Shown: positions 20,611 to 33,131 of the stretch, in pieces
Layout of the letters: each line of letters opens with the position of its first letter
Numbering within the stretch: position 1 is the first letter of the stretch
DNA from: Liolophura sinensis
Lineage: Eukaryota; Mollusca; Polyplacophora; Chitonida; Chitonidae
Assembly (NCBI RefSeq): GCF_032854445.1
Contig: NC_088300.1
Span: 2,666,001-2,730,000, forward strand
DNA: 64,000 bases
Reading direction: 5' to 3'
The notes under the pieces: generated by a model
The model's database searches: none
The model's input: the letters and a program-made list of their open reading frames with translations, nothing else
Told to the model about the DNA's origin: nothing
Translations under genes and position numbers: made by a program

Positions 20611-23600
20611 CTGTAAACCAAAACATGTTTATGAACACATTAATAGAACAAAGAAATTATTAAATCATAAAGGATTAAACTAAAATGAAAAATTTAAACT
20701 AAAACAAAAACTACTGGTAACCCCTTATTACTATCCAAATAATTCTGGCAAATCATATATCATACAGGAAATGTTGCACGGACTTTGAATTTGCACTTTG
20801 CTGTTCATTGCTAAATTTGGGGCTATCAATAGCTACTTTGATGGGCTGTGATATCATGTTCAAGTGGCTTGTTGTGAGTGAGTATGTAACCAAGAGGGTG
20901 ACACACTTCTTCCTCTGCCTCACCAGACATAACGTGCACTTCTACTGAAGGCACAAATTCTCAGGAACGACAGTTTTACTCTGTTGGTAGTCTCATGATT
21001 GTTTTACTGCGTCTAGTCTCATGACTGATTTTACTACTTATAGCCTCATGATTGTTTTTCTGTGTGTAGCCTCATGATTGATTTGCTATTTGTAGTTTCG
21101 TGATTTTACTACTTATAGCCTCGTGATTGTTTTTCTGTGTGTAGCCTCATGATTGATTTGCTATTTGTAGTTTCGTGATTGTTTTACTGTGTATAATCTC
21201 ATGATTGTTTCACTTTGTGTAGTCTGATGACTGTTTTACTATGTGTAGTCTTATGATTTTTACTGTGTGTAATCTCATGATTGTCTTACTGTGTGTGTGA
21301 CCTCATGACTAATTTACTCTGTAGTCTGATGATTGTATTACCATGTGTAGTCTGATGATTGTTTTACCGTGTGTAATCTCATGATTGTTTTACTGTTTGT
21401 GGTCTCATGATTGTTTTACTGTGTGTGTGGCCTCATGACTAATTTACTCTGTGTAGTCTGATGACTGTTTCATGGCATGTAGTCTCATGAATAATTTACT
21501 CTGTGTAGTCTCATGATTGTTTTACTCTGTTTTACTCTGTGTGTAGTCTCATGATTGTTTTACTCTGTGTAGTCTCATGATTGTTTTACTGTGTGCAGTT
21601 TCATGTGTTTTACTATGTGTGTGCCCTCATGACTAATTTACTCTGTGTGTAGTCTCATGATTGTTTTACTGTGTGTGTGGCCTCATGATTGTTTTACTGT
21701 GTGCAGTTTCATGATTGTTTTACTGTGTGTGTGCCTTCATGACTAATTTACTCCATGTAGCTTCATGGCTATTTTACTGTGTGTTATCTCATAATTGTTT
21801 TAGTGTGTGTGGTCTCATGACTAATTTACTCTTTGTGTGGCCTCATGGCTGTTTTACTGTGTGTTATCTCATAAATGTTTTAGTGTGTGTGTGGTCTCAT
21901 GACTAATTTACTCTTTGTGTAGCCTCATGGCTGTTTTACTGGGTGTAATCTCATAATTGTTTTACTGTGTGTGTGGTCTCAGGACTAATTTACTTTTCGT
22001 CTAGTCTCATGATTGTTTTCCTGTGCGTAATGTAGCCGTCAAGAGCCAGTGGTTCTCAGCACAGAACTTAACACTAAACTAGAGACAATAAAACATTCAC
22101 AAATATCCCTGTCTAGGGCACATACTGTTTGATGACGCAACTGGCCTCTGCCCAGTTTCTCAAAGCCTCCTTATAGTTAGCCCGCCTGTAGTAGTAGGCA
22201 GCTAAGAACATGTACGGGTAAACATGCTGGTTGTCGTAATACTTCCGCGACGACTCGATGGCCTCCCTGTATAGCTGCAGTGATGTCCCGCTGGGCTTCC
22301 CAGAGGTGGGGTCTGCATCTTCTAGCTCCGCCAGATTGCCCAGCGCCATAGGGTACCTGGAAGGTAAGGTAAAATGGAAAGCCTTGTAATATGTCACAAC
22401 ACATACAGTGTAGTTTCAGTTAGGCTTCTCTTGCAGCTGGTTTTATGCCTCCAAAACCCGCTATGACAGGGATGTACTTTCAAATATCTTATGACTTTGA
22501 TTGTCAACTGGCTGACCCTTTATAACCTAGTCCAAAAATTTAAACTTTTCTGCTTTCTTTCAGAAATAATGTTTTATATTCACTCTTGCTGATATCAGCA
22601 CTTTGCTTCTAACCTTATAGGGTGTTGATCAACACCATGATGGTAGAGGGCGATAATGTATCCGTAAGATGAGATTCACATCCAGTACACGAGCACAAAT
22701 GAGGAGCCTTTGTGTACTTAATCACTGATGTGTGTTATGATATTGACAACACAAGAATTGTGAGAAAGTGTAGTATTATCTGTGGGTAGGACTAAATAAC
22801 AACTCTTTTAAAACAACAACTAATCACTCCGTGGCAGCTGGCATGATTTAAGACACATCTTTAGCCGCATTTCTTGTCAGACAAAACACAAGGCCAGCCA
22901 CCCAGCTCCATCTCATATCCAATCACATCACGTGTACTCTATACTTCCCGACACCAAATGAACATAAACGTGTGCTCTGGACAAACAAATGACCTCTACT
23001 GAAAGCCCTCCAGCCCTACACCTGAGGTCATGGTTTCAAATCCACCTCCACTTATGGTTTTAAGTCAGGAGGTTTTATGAAGTAACTGATAAGGTTTCCA
23101 GTGGCCTTTGTCCAATTCTCTCCATCCATACACCTGATCTTTGTGAAATAAGTAAAATATTCTGTATTTGGCAAAAAAAAACCCCACAAAGTATAAAATA
23201 AAAACATTACCTCTTTTAAATAGGGAACCTTTGCCATCTAAAATGATCTTAGGCCAATAAAGCTATGTAGTCTGTTCTTTATTTCTGACAATTTGTGAGC
23301 AAACTATTAACACAGTACATTGTACTCCTGTATTACAGTGGTCAGTCTGGCTTGGGCCCAAGACACCTTTGCACAGGAAAAGGTATCTAATGGTGAGTGA
23401 CAAACTAAGAAGGTGCTCACAATTGTGAGTGGCAAACTAAGAGGGTGCTCATAATTGTGAGTGGCAAACCAAGAGGGTGCTCATAATTGTGAGTGACAAA
23501 CTAAGAGGGTGCTCATAATTGTGAGTGACAAACTAAGAGGGTGCTCACAATTGTGAGTGACAAACCAAGAGGGTGCTCATAATTGTGAGTGACAAACCAA

Positions 23601-26600
23601 GAGGGTGCTCATAATTGTGAGTGACAAACTAAGAGGGTGCTCATAATTGTGAGTGACAAACTAAGAGGGTGCTCACAATTGTGAGTGACAAACTAAGAAG
23701 GTGCTCACAATTGTGAGTGGCAAACTAAGAGGGTGCTCATAATTGTGAGTGGCAAACCAAGAGGGTCCTCATAATTGTGAGTGACAAACTAAGAGGGTCC
23801 TCATAATTGTGAGTGACAAACTAAGAGGGTGCTCACAATTGTGAGTGACAAACCAAGAGGGTGCTCATAATTGTGAGTGACAAACCAAGAGGGTGCTCAC
23901 AATTGTGAGTGGCAAACCAAGAGGGTGCTCATAATTGTGAGTGACAAACTAAGAGGGTGCTCATAATTGTGAGTGGCAAACTAAGAGTGCTCATAATTGT
24001 GAGTGGCAAACCAAGAGGGTGCTCATAATTGTGAGTGACAAACCAAGAGGGTGCTCATAATTGTGAGTGACAAACCAAGAGGGTGCTCATAATTGTGAGT
24101 GACAAACCAAGAGGGTGCTCATAATTGTGAGTGGCAAACTAAGAGGGTGCTCATAATTGTGAGTGGCAAACCAAGAGGGTGCTCATAATTGTGAATGACA
24201 AACCAAGAGGGTGCTCATAATTGTGAGTGGCAAACTAAGAGGGTGCTCATAATTGTGAGTGACAAACTAAGAGGGTGCTCATAATTGTGAGTGGCAAACT
24301 AAGAGGGTGCTCATAATTGTGAGTGGCAAACTAAGAGGGTGCTCATAATTGTGAATGACAAACTAAGAGGGTGCTCATAATTGTGAATGACAAACCAAGA
24401 GGGTGCTCATAATTGTGAATCACAAACTAAAAGGGTGCTCATAATTGTGAATGACAAACCAAGAGGGTGCTCATAATTGTGAGTGACAAACTAAGAGGGT
24501 GCTCATAATTGTGAGTGACAAACCAAGAGGGTGCTCATAGCTGTGAGTGACAAACCAAGAGGGTGCTCATAATTGTGAATGACAAACTAAGAGGGTGCTT
24601 ATAATTGTGAATGACAAACTAAGAGGGTGCTCATAATTGTGAATGACAAACCAAGAGGGTGCTCATAATTATGAGTGACAAACCAAGAGGGTGCTCATAA
24701 TTGTGAGTGACAAACCAAGAGGGTGCTCATAGTTGTGAGTGACAAACCAAGAGGGTGCTCATAATTGTGAATGACAAACCAAGAGGGTGCTCATAATTGT
24801 GAATGACAAACCAAGAGGGTGCTCATAATTGTGAGTGATAAATCAAGAGGGCGCTCATAATTGTGAGTAACCAACTAAGGGGGTGCTCATAGCAGTTTTA
24901 AGGCTTATGTAACAGCCAGGCTTTAACTCAGTGTTTGAGCATCCTACTAAGAAAGCAGTAACCTAAAATCGTCTCACATTGTACAGTATTTAATACTATG
25001 TCTTCTAGACATATAGTTATTAAATCCACATATAATATATATAATATACATTTGCGCAATGGCAATACTGCACTAAATTACAAACAGAACTCACCTTGCT
25101 ATGAAATTCATGTCATAAAGTAGCCACAACAGCTCCTGAAAGGGACAGTCAACAATGTTCATTGCAAATCAAGCAGTGTTCCATCAAATAGAGAAATCTG
25201 TGATTACATTTAATACAAAAAGCAACAAGTTTTATTTCATTCTTTCTGCGCTACATAAATTAGAATAGAAAACACAGCTGGTGGTAAAAAAATAGACGGG
25301 CATATCATTGTTTTCACACCATCACACCTCAAGAGATTTTACAGTACCATGAAAAGGTTTCTGAACCAAAAAGTTACAAATATTACAGTGAAGCATGTCA
25401 GTATTTATCCTGTAGGTGCTTTATTACAAAAAAGAAAACAAAAAACCTTTTCTGACTGACATCTCAAAATTCCCTTCAAGCATTTCTACTCTGAAGTTCA
25501 TTCTATCCCTTCTTAGAAACACTAGCTGTACTTATCAGATTGGCTTACCTGTTGCAGAGCTTCCATTTCCACACTAGTTGTGCTTGCATTAATAGCAGGG
25601 TTTATAGCAGAAACCATGGCAGCCACTTCCATGTCCCGCGTGCAGATCACCACCTGGCCATTGAGGTACAGCCAACTCTTTTCAGCAACACCCATGCTGA
25701 TTGGCTGACCTCGTTTGTCCTCATTACCCTTCCCTAATTACAACCAAAAGAAACAAACTTAACAAGCAGTTTATTCATAACAAGGTTTTTGTTATCTTAC
25801 ATTATTTGAGCACAGAGAAATTTGAAAAGAATAAATGAGCCTAGACAACAACATGAATGCACACTTATGAGATCACACCTTTATGTGACTTGTTGTGTGC
25901 TGGATAATGTCAGCAAAATTTACTAGGTACACATCGTCCTAGGGAAGTTGCCAGTTCAAACTCTTTTATCGCTGAAGGTAAACAAGGTACTGAGAGACTA
26001 CCGATAACTCGCCACATTCAGCAGTTCACACAACTGTATTATGTTCAAGTCGAATATAGACCATTAAACCAACATTAGAGTAGAATGGTTGACACTGTCC
26101 AGGTGTCATATACAGATAGTATTAAAATCTTACCATTAAATCAACAAGAAAAGCCAAAATTATTATGTTGTCACAACTATGAGTAAATTTCACTGTATGC
26201 GTAAGCATTGCAGAGAGTGACTGGGTTGGTTACGTGAATCAATACAGTAGTAAAAGACACTGTGACGAGTTCGTGCACAAATTTATCCCCAGGCCTTTGA
26301 TACATGCATGCAAATCGCAACCTGCATTCGTCAATCGATGTACTATGGGTGACAACTGCAACCCTGTGCATGCCTGTGGAAATGTACCTTATGACGTAAA
26401 AAACTTTCTTGGTCTTTGATATGCAAATCACTACCGATGTTTGGCTATCTGTGTACTATGGATGGCCACTTCCAGAAACTTTTATCAAACTGGACACCAA
26501 CACCGCCACCGCTAGCATCTGATCCCCCTCTGAAAATACCCCTTACTAAAAAAAACCTACACTGTCATGTGACCTGAACAATTTTTGTTTTCTATGGGGA

Positions 26601-29600
26601 AAACTGAAGAGCTGAACATTTGTGAATTTAAGTTTCTGAATGAAAGAGGTGATATTGGTAACTCTGGAACATGTTGAGATAGGTGGTAAATTAATTAAAA
26701 AAAGGTTGTCTAACATTTTTGATGAGTTACATTATACAATAAAATGTTTTTTAAAGATTTAATGACAAGATAGTTTGTTGAAACTCGAAAATCCTATATT
26801 GGTTTGCCCTACAATACAGAGGATTCTTTGATCAGAATGAACTGTCAATGGTTACCAAGCTTACAGCATAAATTAATCTGTCAATAGACCTACCATGCCA
26901 TGTGACTTCTGCTGTTTCTTTGCCATTCTTCCCATATATGACCCAGGCATGATCCTCCGACAAAGCCAGGTGGACATCGTTAAAGCCTAGAACCTGACAG
27001 GCTGCTACAACGCCAAATGCCACCCCAAAACAGTCCAATTTGTTCCCTGAGAAAAAAAGATGAAAGCTATTTGTAGCTTAGTAAATGTATCCTGGGTCAC
27101 TTGAATATAACAAAACATCAGAATTTACCACTGAATTGCAACAGCACAAAAACCTCTTTGTGCCTTTATAATGACATCAGATTCTATGAGCAATTACTGT
27201 TCAATTGAAAAATTACTTGAAGTGCTGCTTCAGTCCCAAGAGGAACCAGGTGAAAATATTAAATTGAAATGTTCCTGATGTGATATGATAATATTCCTTA
27301 TGTTAGGCTGAATCAGGCCGACATGATGTCGAGTTAGGCAGTTTTGCTGGAACAATGTCATTCATTTTTGAAAGTACAGCGTCTTTTGTGGATATACGTC
27401 GGCAATGGGTAACGCAAGTGTTCTTACATGACATCAATCCTTATCAATTAACCCTGCTTTTAACATATACAGGTCTTGACATGGGGTAGCTCTTTAAGTT
27501 ATGATCTTATAAAGTTACTGATTGCCTCAACCGCTACTATAAACTTCTTCTAGCTTACCAGAGACCATTACAGGCAAATGGCCAATGAGTGGACATCACC
27601 AATTCCAGCCTTTACTAAATTGGCTGCCAATCTGCTCTGCTTTACAACCATATGAGGGTTTCCCTACACTCATATTTCCCCTAACCATAATGCTGGCCGT
27701 AAAACACCATTCAAATAAATTTAAGTACAGCCATTACAGGGCATATGACACTAATACAGGAGTGAAATATCCTTCAGCATTGTGCACAACATCAACCAAA
27801 TAAATGAATGGACAAATGAAAATACTAGTAATACTAGCACATAGAGACTACACAGGACACTAAGGTATTTATTTATTTACTTGGTGTTTCAGCTGTGAAT
27901 ATTTCACATACAACAGTGGCCAGCATTATTGTCTGAGGATCCCTGGTAAAGCCTGGGGGGAAACCCATGTCGATCAGTAGGATCATGCAGAGCAGCTGTC
28001 ACAAACCATATTGCTTTACTTGTTTATGCCCTTAACAAAAAGACTTGGAAACTTTTAATGCATTCAAAACCAGATCACACACCACAAATTTGTGATACCT
28101 TTTTTATTATTTTAAGTGTTAAGCTTCTCCTCAACAAAATTTGTTCACATCAACAGCATTATGCTAAAATAAGTGAAAATTATTTATTTGACCAAACAAA
28201 TGTCACATGGACGGTCTGACAGAAAGGGGAAACTTGAGCAAAATGCCCAGTGGTGGCCCGTGATTGACAAAATATGTCAATAATTTCTCTCCAAATACAT
28301 TATAATCAAGAAGTGTCCTACCTCCAGTCAAAGCATGAATATTTATTTCTTCATTTGATTTGTGTTTTTTACGTCATACTCAAACATTTCACTTAAACAG
28401 CCTGCATTATGGTGGAAGAAAACTGGGCTGAGCCAGGGGGAAACCCATGACCATCCGCATGTTGCTGGCAGACGGTCTCACCTGCTGCTGGAGAGGAAGC
28501 TAGTATGAGCTTGACTTGAAATCCCAGCAACCGTATTGGTGAGAGGCCAAACCATGAAGACATCAACTACTTATGAAAACTTTCCCAAATTATCAGGTGC
28601 CAAGAAAACGTAAACCATTAGTTTATCTGGACAGTTAGCCGAACCTGTTGGAATGTGTTTATTAACCCCATCCAAAAGGGCACCCCAGTTGGGTGATTAC
28701 TATTATTTGGGACTAATGTAATCTTTTATACAGAGTCTCAGCTATTATTATGAATTGTTGTTCAGATCTCAGCATTGCACAATGCTGCCCTTGCAGAGAT
28801 CTATAAAAGCAGTGGTTTACAAGCTACAGGAAAACACCAGCATGGGTCTAATATACATTTAGCAATGGTTTGTGCATTCACAGCAGATAAGCCCCAAGGT
28901 GAGTTAATCCCTATGATCTGTGGAAACTATTAAACTCCACTTTTGTTAAAAAAATAAAATTGTAGTCATACATTTTGTACAATATAAGGTATTCTAATTC
29001 TTAATTTGAAGTTAGCTTACATCTTGGTAACAAGACAGCACCAAGCTAAAACATATTTCAATTGAAAGCATGATAGCCAAGCTTCCTGAAAAGTATCATA
29101 TTTTGTTATTTTAATGAGATTTCACTAAATAACATGTAGAACAAAATGACAATACTGCACAAATGGCTGGTGTGAATCAAGGCAACCATCTTGAGAATTT
29201 TATCCAATCAAACATGTTGCTATCAGACTGAGATTCGTCTCAGCTGTGACGTAGCCTTTACCCATTCATTCCGTGAAGTGAGATATGATAACACAGAACT
29301 ACAGCATAAAACATCCTTTCAAAACATCTTTTACAGCGATTTCTTTACATGTAGCCAAAGGGCCATTTCACAGCACGCTGAGGGACAGGTCTGTATCATT
29401 TACGGACCACCACAGACGTAAAATCAGTTGATTTACGAGCAACGACAGAATGACAAATTATGTGAGACAGCATCATAACGTCTTGGCCCAAAACGCATTC
29501 ATCTTCCCAGTTCTTAGGCCTAATTAGTCACGCTGTTCAAATTATACAACTACATTTTTGTCCTTCATGTTATCGCTTAGTCACCATGCAGTTGGTAAAT

Positions 29601-32600
29601 AACAAATATCAGAGTCAGCGAAAAAATTCATTAGGGAATGCCGAAGGTTTATGTGAATGGGAAGACAGCATCTCATCAAACAATGCATAGAATTAATTAA
29701 ATTTTATGATATCATTTTTTTCCCCCTGAATTTATTAGAACTGAAGATTTTTAATTCTCTCCCTTGTTTTTCTCGCATACATGGGATGTTTTTTTCGGTT
29801 TTATGAAATAAAGTAAAATTACTGAAAAGCCATGTTCAAGTCGAGGTGCTTTCTCTGACATCTGTGATAACTAGATCAGCACTGCTTTCATCTTAGAAGC
29901 CACCACTACAAAACTGAAAATCCAGCCACAGTCGAATGCCTAGATCAACCTCAGTGGTGCTCAGATTTATTTCCATTTGTGTAAAAATTTGGCATGAATC
30001 TCGTACAACAATCCCATTGTAATTTTGTAACATTTAATAGTAGTTAGAATTACTCCTATCAGCAACAACCCCTCCGGAGGCTATGACCTGATCCAGGAAT
30101 ACCCCGACCGGATATCTGCAGGTCACTTGTACCTGTATAAACGATATAGCAGGCCTACTGTATGGACAGTTCAAGCAGTGGAAGAAATATCCGTGCAGTA
30201 TGCCCAATTTCTGAGAAAGCCATTTATTACTTGGTCCTTCATCGGCAAAATCCACAACTTTAATTGGCCATAGGCTACTACTTAAACTATTATGCGCAAA
30301 TACCTTCCTTGTTAGAGAGCTAGAGTAAACGTGACCTCTCGATAATGGAGACATGCTGAAGCTGTGACAAGACGAAGTTTCACTAAACTTTTACTGGGTT
30401 GAAAAAAAATCTAAAAAATATTGAATGGTAGTCTTTCAGTGGACATAAACAATTATAGTCAGGTGCTGTCTTTCACTTTAAGAGAAAAATAAGTAAAGGT
30501 TGAGTCAAAATTTAAAAAAGAAAAACCAAAAACACCTTGAGTCACTTCTAGTATCCTTAGGGCTCACATAAGAAAATAATCCCCTGAGTATTCTGAGCCT
30601 AGGAGAGACGATTGTTTCGCTTCACTTAGAGCTCTATCTGAGCTCTGAAACCACAAGTAACATTGCAAAAATGAATCAATAATAACTAAAAACAATAAAA
30701 AAAAATACAAGCACAACACCTGATATCCATTTATGCAATTTTTGTTTGGCTCAATATTCTTTGACACAAAATACTTGTAATTTAGACGGATTATGCAGCA
30801 AACAGTCAGCACCGTTCAACAACTAATAATGCATCAAAGTATTAACTCGACCAAAAATCAACAAGAGACCAAAATATTATATTCACAACAGTTGGACAAG
30901 TGTATATACTGCTCCGGATAATGATCCATTTTAATGGAACAGGTGAATCTGTCTCATTTCACAATCAACTATATCATTCTTTTATCACTTCAAAAAACAT
31001 ATCTGTCCAAGGCTTAAACAAGTTGCCAATTAATCACTAAGGTAGCCCCTGGAAACGATGTGTAACACCTGAGTCCTACACCTACAGATTGTTTTGTATA
31101 GCTTTGCAGCCATTATGACAACACCTGGGCACTGGGTCAATTTACAGATGCAAAGTGACTATGCTGGCATTACCAACAACATCTGACTCAACATCAGTAC
31201 AATACGGCCTTCAGAATGTTGGGGATTTCACCTATATACATCTACCCAGAAAACCAAATAACAACTCACTGGAAAGACAGGGATATAACTCAGCAACTGT
31301 AAACCTTAATCTCAGATTTCACATGCTGCCCACAAATCCCACATACATGATACCTTTACACTTAATGGATTTATATCCCCTCCATCAGCTGGGAGTAGAA
31401 GATATCATAAATGTGGCATAACTCCAAAAATTAAAATAAGATACAAAAGCATTTCAACAGAATCTCCACACTTCCATCTTATGATGGAATTACCATAGAA
31501 AGAGATTTTCAATTCATAGAACAGCAATAATGAGGAAAGTAAACATAGGAATAGCTGGAACTAGACCAAACATAACAATTTATAAATACACATACATGAA
31601 CATAAATATTCTATACCAAGAAATTCACTTTCACAGTTTTAAAATTCAACATCCCTGCTAAATTATATGTGTCAAATTAAGTTCTAAGCAAACGGAATAC
31701 TTAGAAAAGGAGAACAGCAATGTAAACATCAAATTTAGGATACCCTGTTTTTTTTTCTTGCGGTAAGGTTTTGGATCAATTTAAGGCCAAATTACGAAAA
31801 CTAGGTCACTGATCCTATATATTATTTCAAAGAGCAGGGCATTTTGACTGCACTCAATGAACCGCCCCAGGCAGTGAAGACAACTCGGCTTAGATCTCAC
31901 ACCAATGTGTGACGTAATGCCTCCAAAAGAGTCAACAAGGGCAACAATATAGGCGGGAAATTTACTCCATATTTACTGTTTACCCACAAACGCGACAGCC
32001 AACTGGCAAGTGCGCTCTGCTCAACAAGCCATTATAATATTATAATCGCCAGTCCTTGAGGAACAGTCCGTATGGCAACCAGCGAGAAATTATTGATTGA
32101 GCCGGTGAGAGCAGCTCGTCGAGTGCCGGGGCGAACTAGATCGCGGTCACCGTGAACATATAGCCGAATCGAGCTGCCTAATCCAGATTGGAGTCTTCTC
32201 CCACGCATATTTTCTCGCTGCAAACGCTGTTTTACCCTAATGACACCTCTTTATTTCACATTCTTATGACACCTCGTGTACCACCGAATCTTTTAAACCG
32301 CATAGCATGCATTTGTTATGACTCCATAAAGAATAAATGTGGGCAAACGGCATGAAATATCCGAAGGATGAAATCGCGCGGGGGTCGAGACCATGCAATG
32401 GAAACTCACCTGTCAAAAGGCTGTACAGCGACTGAAGATGCGCGCGATCTTTGTAATAACTCCTTGTCAGCGTACTCCAAACTGCATCTGACACCTTTTT
32501 TATCAGATCTCTTGTTGCGTAGTCCGTTTGAAATTTTGTCAAGTCCACAGAACTTTTCACTAATGTCACAAATTTCGTGTAAAGTGCTTCCACCGTGGAC

Positions 32601-32824
32601 AATTCCAAGACGGGAAAAATCGTCTTCAACGTTCTCGACGTATCGACATCATGTGGCGGTGCCCTGTTCACAGTCAGAGTGTTTTCTATGGATCCAAGAA
32701 CTATGGATAAAAGGGCTAAATTTGCGTCCGTCTTGTTTTTCAACTGGTCTTTAAATAATTTCACAACAGCCGCGCTACTCTCTAGTGGGAAGTGTTGCTT
32801 GTCGCGGTCTCGAAAACCCGCCAT
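19431..32824 (-). CDS. MEN1: Menin, complete, six coding exons, 734 residues
   Basis: Nuclear scaffold that recruits KMT2A/KMT2B (MLL) H3K4 methyltransferase complexes and binds JUND in vertebrates. Minus-strand coding exons in order: 32410-32824, 26894-27046, 25549-25733, 25095-25135, 22126-22356, 19431-20610. They sum to 2205 nt with every phase consistent. The start ATG has a good context (caagATGG) and an in-frame TGA 24 nt upstream. Conserved blocks include [90 protein letters not shown] and [13 protein letters not shown]. It is longer than the ~610-residue human protein; the extra length is a disordered C-terminal insert. Introns hold two minisatellites and SINE fragments. Confidence 0.97.
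20980..22035. repeat. 26-30 bp degenerate minisatellite in MEN1 intron 5
   Basis: About 36 diverged units of the form tctcatgattgttttactgt plus gtgtag, with gactaattt and ggcctcatg variants. It fills most of the 1.5-kb intron between 20611 and 22125. Confidence 0.93.
22126..22356 (-). CDS. MEN1: MEN1 exon 5: residues 265-341, MLL-binding pocket wall
   Basis: 231 nt. Acceptor ttccag is just above 22356; donor gtatgt is below 22126. It encodes [16 protein letters not shown] through [20 protein letters not shown] and [10 protein letters not shown]. Human pocket residues Tyr276, Met278, Asn282, Tyr319, Met322 and Trp341 (610-residue numbering, from memory) are kept as Y266, M268, N272, Y311, M314 and W333. 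Tyr323 is F315 and Cys329 is Y321. Confidence 0.96.
23387..24892. repeat. 32-bp minisatellite in MEN1 intron 4, about 47 copies
   Basis: Unit gtgagtgacaaactaagagg plus gtgctcataatt, very regular. Common variants are gtgagtGG, caaaCCaag, ctcaCaatt and gtgaAtga. GTGAGT and (on the other strand) tcactcac-type strings recur in each unit. Confidence 0.97.
25095..25135 (-). CDS. MEN1: MEN1 exon 4: 41-nt exon, residues 252-265
   Basis: Encodes [13 protein letters not shown] plus two bases of the next codon (R265). Acceptor ctttcag and donor gtgagt are both clear. It joins in frame to MEALQQ upstream and RYPMALGNL downstream. Confidence 0.95.
25140..25548. other. MEN1 intron 3, nothing recognised
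   Basis: AT-rich intronic DNA between exons 4 and 3. No array or mobile element was seen. Confidence 0.6.
25549..25733 (-). CDS. MEN1: MEN1 exon 3: residues 190-251
   Basis: 185 nt. Acceptor ctaattag[gg] and donor gtaagc. It encodes [48 protein letters not shown] and on to MEALQQ, the central helical core of menin. Confidence 0.95.
25734..26893. other. MEN1 intron 2, nothing recognised
   Basis: AT-rich. Short overlapping open frames near 26177-26431 have no recognisable domain or splice support. Confidence 0.55.
26894..27046 (-). CDS. MEN1: MEN1 exon 2: residues 139-189, transglutaminase-like fold
   Basis: 153 nt. Acceptor ttctcag and donor gtaggt. It encodes [20 protein letters not shown] and then [20 protein letters not shown] up to AEVTWHG, the conserved part of the transglutaminase-like domain in which catalysis is not retained. 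Confidence 0.95.
27640..27722 (+). mobile_element. SINE fragment with internally deleted tail
   Basis: accataatgctggccgtaaa followed by acaccattcaaataaat, which is the SINE body joined to the tail with the ataagtgaaatattcttgag segment missing. Confidence 0.55.
27862..28005 (-). mobile_element. Degenerate SINE copy
   Basis: On the minus strand it ends with a taaataaataaat-type tail preceded by gtgaaatattcacagc. The body cataatgctggcc...cccagg is diverged. The tRNA head is absent. Confidence 0.6.
28345..28535 (-). mobile_element. SINE copy, head-truncated
   Basis: On the minus strand: caagctcatactagcttcct, gcggatggtcatgggtttcc-like body, ccaccataatgcaggctg, then gtgaaatgtttgagtatgac. Same family as 40057-40321, diverged, with no clear target-site duplication. 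Confidence 0.7.
32410..32824 (-). CDS. MEN1: MEN1 exon 1: residues 1-138
   Basis: 415 nt. Starts [20 protein letters not shown]. It encodes the N-terminal domain with [17 protein letters not shown], the conserved [20 protein letters not shown] and LQSLYSLLT. Donor gtgagt immediately follows 32410. The insert between VNR and FPV is shorter than in human menin. Confidence 0.96.
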
Positions 32825-33047
32825 CTTGCTCTTGAATATAATGCGTCACGGAATACTCTTCAATAAAACTACATAGTCTTTAACACCTTACTATTCCTTT
32901 CTACACAAAATCAATAACCTGTCACACACAGTAACAATTGTCGTTGTTAAAAATTGCCCTCATTTACAGATAAACAATAACTTAGGGCTAACTAAGAAAA
33001 TCTCCTAAACGCTAACAGGTAACAGAGAGTATATTAAGCTTGTCATC
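32825..33047. promoter_or_regulatory. Probable bidirectional MEN1/CLPTM1 promoter
   Basis: Only 223 bp separate the divergent start codons, so both 5' UTRs and both core promoters must fit here or overlap. A CRE/ATF-like tgcgtcacg lies at about 32841-32849. No convincing TATA box was seen in either direction. Function is inferred from geometry. Confidence 0.7.
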
Positions 33048-33131
33048 ATGGCGGACCAGAGCTCTTCTTCGGCAGGTGAATCGACAGAAAATGGTACTGT
33101 TCAGCAACAGGGAGATGGACAGAACGTTCAG
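33048..33131 (+). CDS. CLPTM1: CLPTM1 exon 1: start, residues 1-28
   Basis: MADQSSSSAGESTENGTVQQ and on to NVQ; polar, low-complexity cytosolic N-terminus. Start context catcATGG has A at -3 and G at +4. Donor gtatgt at 33132. Confidence 0.85.

Larger units (their letters stand above)
27047..32409. other. MEN1 intron 1 (5.4 kb)
   Basis: Large first intron. It holds SINE fragments at 27640-27720, 27862-28005 and 28345-28535, and a CpG-richer stretch at about 31900-32240 with a CRE-like tgacgtaa near 31910-31917. No coding exon was recognised. Confidence 0.6.

Noticed and set aside
29191-31421. Scattered 76-106 codon frames in MEN1 intron 1
   Set aside because: No recognisable domains, biased composition or splice support.
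32032-32223. Minus-strand 63-codon frame in the CpG-richer part of MEN1 intron 1
   Set aside because: No homology is recognised and no splice signals join it to menin; menin exon 1 already joins perfectly to exon 2.
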